This document shows positions 6,837-8,403 of a stretch of 8,403 nt of DNA, piece by piece. Every line of letters begins with the position of its first letter. The stretch's first letter is position 1. A program made the translations under genes and the position numbers. Source of the DNA: Marinilabiliales bacterium (GTDB lineage: Bacteria > Bacteroidota > Bacteroidia > Bacteroidales > F082); assembly GCA_002869465.1 (NCBI GenBank), contig PKSW01000362.1:1-8403 (forward strand), written 5' to 3'. The notes beneath the pieces were generated by a model that worked only from the letters and a program-made list of their open reading frames with translations, was not told the origin of the DNA and searched no databases.

Positions 6837-7496
6837 TTAGTTCATCGTTTCCATCATCGCATTTACAATATTGGTTGCACCTTGTTCAATATCAAGAATG
6901 GTAGCATCCAGCATATAACACGGGGTTGTAAATACATTAAATTTTTTATCAATCGTAACTTCGCCATGTGTTGTAACAACATGTTTCCCTCCCATAGCAT
7001 TGATGGCTCCTGCCGTGCCTTCATCCGAACCAATGGTAACTTCAACACCGCTGCCAATAATTTTGGCAATAAAAGCCGGAGAAATACACAAAGCACCTAT
7101 GGGTTTTTTAAATGCAATCATGTCTTTAACTGCTTTTTCAACTTGTGGATTTACAGTGGCATTTGGTCCATCAAATGCAACGGTCGATAAATTTTTAGCT
7201 GCACCAAAACCGCCTGGGAAAATGAGCGCATCAAACGCTTTTGCATCGAACTTATCTAAGGGTTTAATATCACCTCTTGCAATTCGGGCGGATTCTATAA
7301 GCACATTGCGCTCTTCCTGCATCTCCTCGCCTGTTAGATGGTTGATCACATGGTGTTGCTTAATATCTGGTGCAAAACATTGATAAATTGCTCCTGCTTT
7401 TGCTATGGCCATCATGGCTAGTGTGGCTTCGTGTATTTCAGCGCCATCATAAACGCCACTTCATGATAAAACAACTGCGAATTTTTTCTTTTCCAT
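6837..7496 (-). pseudogene. elbB: ElbB (DJ-1/PfpI superfamily, ES1 family) interrupted by an in-frame TGA at codon 12
   Basis: ElbB proteins are DJ-1/PfpI-fold cytoplasmic proteins; the E. coli member has been reported as a glyoxalase and linked earlier to isoprenoid synthesis. Reading from ATG 7496 gives MEKKKFAVVLS, then TGA (7463-7461), then SGVYDGAEIHEATLA and an unbroken frame to the stop at 6837. This equals 219 residues, the normal family length, if the TGA is ignored. The interrupted position is the first Gly of the family's SG(S/C)G turn; GGA to TGA is one base change. Downstream motifs are intact: NHLTGEEM, RGDIKPL, FPGGFGAAKNL and the nucleophile-elbow GALCISP with Cys137 (full numbering). 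The next start is the ATG pair at 7415/7412, which would drop the first strand and GAEIHE with Glu23, the position matching the conserved acid of DJ-1. Such a product is probably non-functional. Sequencing error remains a real alternative. Confidence 0.85.
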
Positions 7497-7578
7497 TTTC
7501 AAATCATTTTAAGTGAATAAAAAAGGTGTTTGAGCTAAAATACGAAATTATTGCCATGAATATTTTGCGATTGGACAC

Positions 7579-7604
7579 AAAAAAAGCCGTCAATTACGAC
7601 GGCT
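7579..7604 (-). terminator. Rho-independent terminator after the beta-barrel gene
   Basis: A perfect 7-bp stem, AGCCGTC (7585-7591) with GACGGCT (7598-7604), closes a 6-base loop. On the minus strand it is followed by seven T residues (complement of A7579-A7585). It lies 24 bases past the TAA of the outer-membrane protein gene and ends that transcript before elbB. The rest of the 7497-7627 gap is A/T rich. TAATTTCG at 7550-7543 (minus) is a one-mismatch -7 candidate for elbB but lacks a clear -33 partner. Confidence 0.88.
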
Positions 7605-7627
7605 CACTGCTTGTCTGTTAAGATCGT

Positions 7628-8335
7628 TTAAAACCAACCAAATTTTAATGATATATCAACGTTAAAACCACGTAGTGCATTCGTTGGTACATTTTCATAT
7701 ACCGTCTCATCTGCACTATTTAAATATTTATGTTGCAAATATACATTGCTCGTATAGCGATAACTTCCACCTAAGGCCACCCTGAAGAATTTAGTAATAT
7801 TAAATTCGACGTCAACTCCAGGTTCCAAAACAAAGTAGGCATCAGAGTTGAAATAATAATAGTTATAATAATCAATATTTTGCCAGGTAACGGGAGTAGT
7901 AGCAACACCACCCGCACCTATCAATACAGGAAAGGAGACATGCACCGGTGACATAGGAGCCAGGATTGGTTCAAGAAGTAATCCGCCATAACCTCCTGAT
8001 AAAGAATAATTCGGGTCATAATTGGGATCATAAGAGTCATCAAAGTATTGTTGATTATCAAAATTGTTAAAGAAACCACGACCCGCCAGACCCAGCGCGA
8101 AATGATGGTTGGCAATCCATGCTGCCCTGGCACCAATAACCATGGCATTTTTATCATCAATCTGTGTCCAGCCAACGCTTATTGAACCGTAACCACCATT
8201 GGCGATCTTTTGTTTTTCAGTTTGCGGTTTATCTTTTTTATTGAACAGTAATTTCATTTCTTCTTCTTCCTGTGCCTGAAGAAGGATCACACTAAAGAGT
8301 GCGATGAACAGTGTAAATATTTTCATTGTTTTCAT
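7628..8335 (-). CDS. Secreted, probable outer-membrane beta-barrel protein
   Basis: This 235-residue protein has a clear signal peptide: basic start MKTMK, hydrophobic core about 6-19, and a likely signal peptidase I site after A21 in LLQAQ. After a charged stretch (EEEE, then KKDKPQTEKQK, about 23-43) the chain alternates polar and apolar residues in Gly/Tyr/Phe-rich strands, for example GGYGSISVGW (47-56), MVIGARAAWI (65-74), FALGLAGRGF (79-88) and FRVALGGSYRY (184-194). It ends in SLKFGWF, a C-terminal aromatic strand typical of substrates of the BAM outer-membrane insertion machinery. A short tandem YDPNYDPNY (102-110) sits in what is probably a surface loop. I do not recognise a specific family, and no function should be assigned. 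A 16-base gap separates it from a similar-looking protein end upstream, so the two may be a tandem pair. Confidence 0.85.
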   Translation of the reverse strand: MKTMKIFTLFIALFSVILLQAQEEEEMKLLFNKKDKPQTEKQKIANGGYGSISVGWTQIDDKNAMVIGARAAWIANHHFALGLAGRGFFNNFDNQQYFDDSYDPNYDPNYSLSGGYGGLLLEPILAPMSPVHVSFPVLIGAGGVATTPVTWQNIDYYNYYYFNSDAYFVLEPGVDVEFNITKFFRVALGGSYRYTSNVYLQHKYLNSADETVYENVPTNALRGFNVDISLKFGWF

Positions 8336-8351
8336 GATTAATTATTTATCG

Positions 8352-8403
8352 TTATCTATTTTTAAAACTATATTTTATACCAAATCCAACATCCCAGAAA
8401 TTC
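8352..8403 (-). CDS. C-terminal end of another probable outer-membrane beta-barrel protein (partial)
   Basis: At the right edge, the minus-strand frame from 8402 to the TAA at 8354-8352 reads NFWDVGFGIKYSFKNR. The alternating pattern WDVGFGIKYSF, close to the C-terminus, looks like the last strand of a beta-barrel that inserts through the BAM machinery. It lies 16 bases before the start of the barrel gene at 8335, on the same strand, which supports a two-gene transcript. Only 16 residues are visible, so the call rests on spacing and strand pattern; the frame could be chance. Confidence 0.5.
   Translation of the reverse strand, partial: NFWDVGFGIKYSFKNR

Noticed and set aside
7000..7383. 127-codon open frame on the + strand opposite elbB
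   Set aside because: elbB motifs (FPGGFG, GALCISP) fix the coding strand; the + frame has no recognisable features.
7461..7463. Selenocysteine at the elbB TGA
   Set aside because: The TGA aligns with a family glycine, not a cysteine; the adjacent SG(C/S)G position is Ser here. I find only a weak four-pair stem just downstream, nothing like a convincing bacterial SECIS hairpin.
1..8403. CRISPR array, tRNA/rRNA, IS element, prophage or defence system
   Set aside because: No regularly spaced repeats, no recognisable tRNA or rRNA sequence, no transposase or integrase motifs, and nearly all sequence is accounted for by the genes listed.

Overview
The window reads as chromosomal DNA of a member of the Bacteroidota, probably a Bacteroidales-type organism. 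The protein families look like Bacteroidota versions. Start codons are preceded by A/T-rich sequence rather than strong Shine-Dalgarno motifs. Two upstream regions carry the Bacteroidota -7 promoter element TAnnTTTG. This assignment rests on recognition, not on a search.

Layout. On the + strand, 1-541 is the 3' end of asnS (asparaginyl-tRNA synthetase). A 166-bp gap with a good Bacteroidota promoter follows, then rpoN (sigma-54, 708-2192). Three bases later comes a small polytopic membrane protein resembling a degenerate PAP2 phosphatase (2196-2810). A strong hairpin at 2809-2837 separates these genes from a convergent minus-strand block. Read in the direction of transcription (right to left), that block holds: the last codons of a probable outer-membrane barrel protein (8352 to beyond the window), a second beta-barrel-like outer-membrane protein (8335-7628) with its own terminator (7579-7604), elbB (7496-6837), a FabK-like/nitronate monooxygenase flavoprotein (6787-5843), then an acyl-CoA dehydrogenase, etfB and etfA (5761-2864) behind a recognisable promoter.

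Function. The acyl-CoA dehydrogenase with EtfB and EtfA forms a coherent electron-transfer unit. The dehydrogenase oxidises an acyl-CoA, or works in reverse, and the ETF heterodimer shuttles its electrons. The FabK-like flavoprotein just upstream may also belong to acyl or redox metabolism, but that is contextual only. The asnS-rpoN-membrane protein side is housekeeping and regulatory.

The most unusual observation is in elbB. The family's N-terminal strand and glycine-rich turn are fully recognisable, but codon 12, normally a glycine, is TGA. Everything downstream remains open and conserved. This is a very recent nonsense mutation, a sequence error or, less likely, a recoded codon. The other notable item is a small imperfect palindrome of a widespread intergenic type between elbB and the FabK-like gene. 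I see no CRISPR, prophage, IS element, tRNA or rRNA, and no clear new defence or mobile system.
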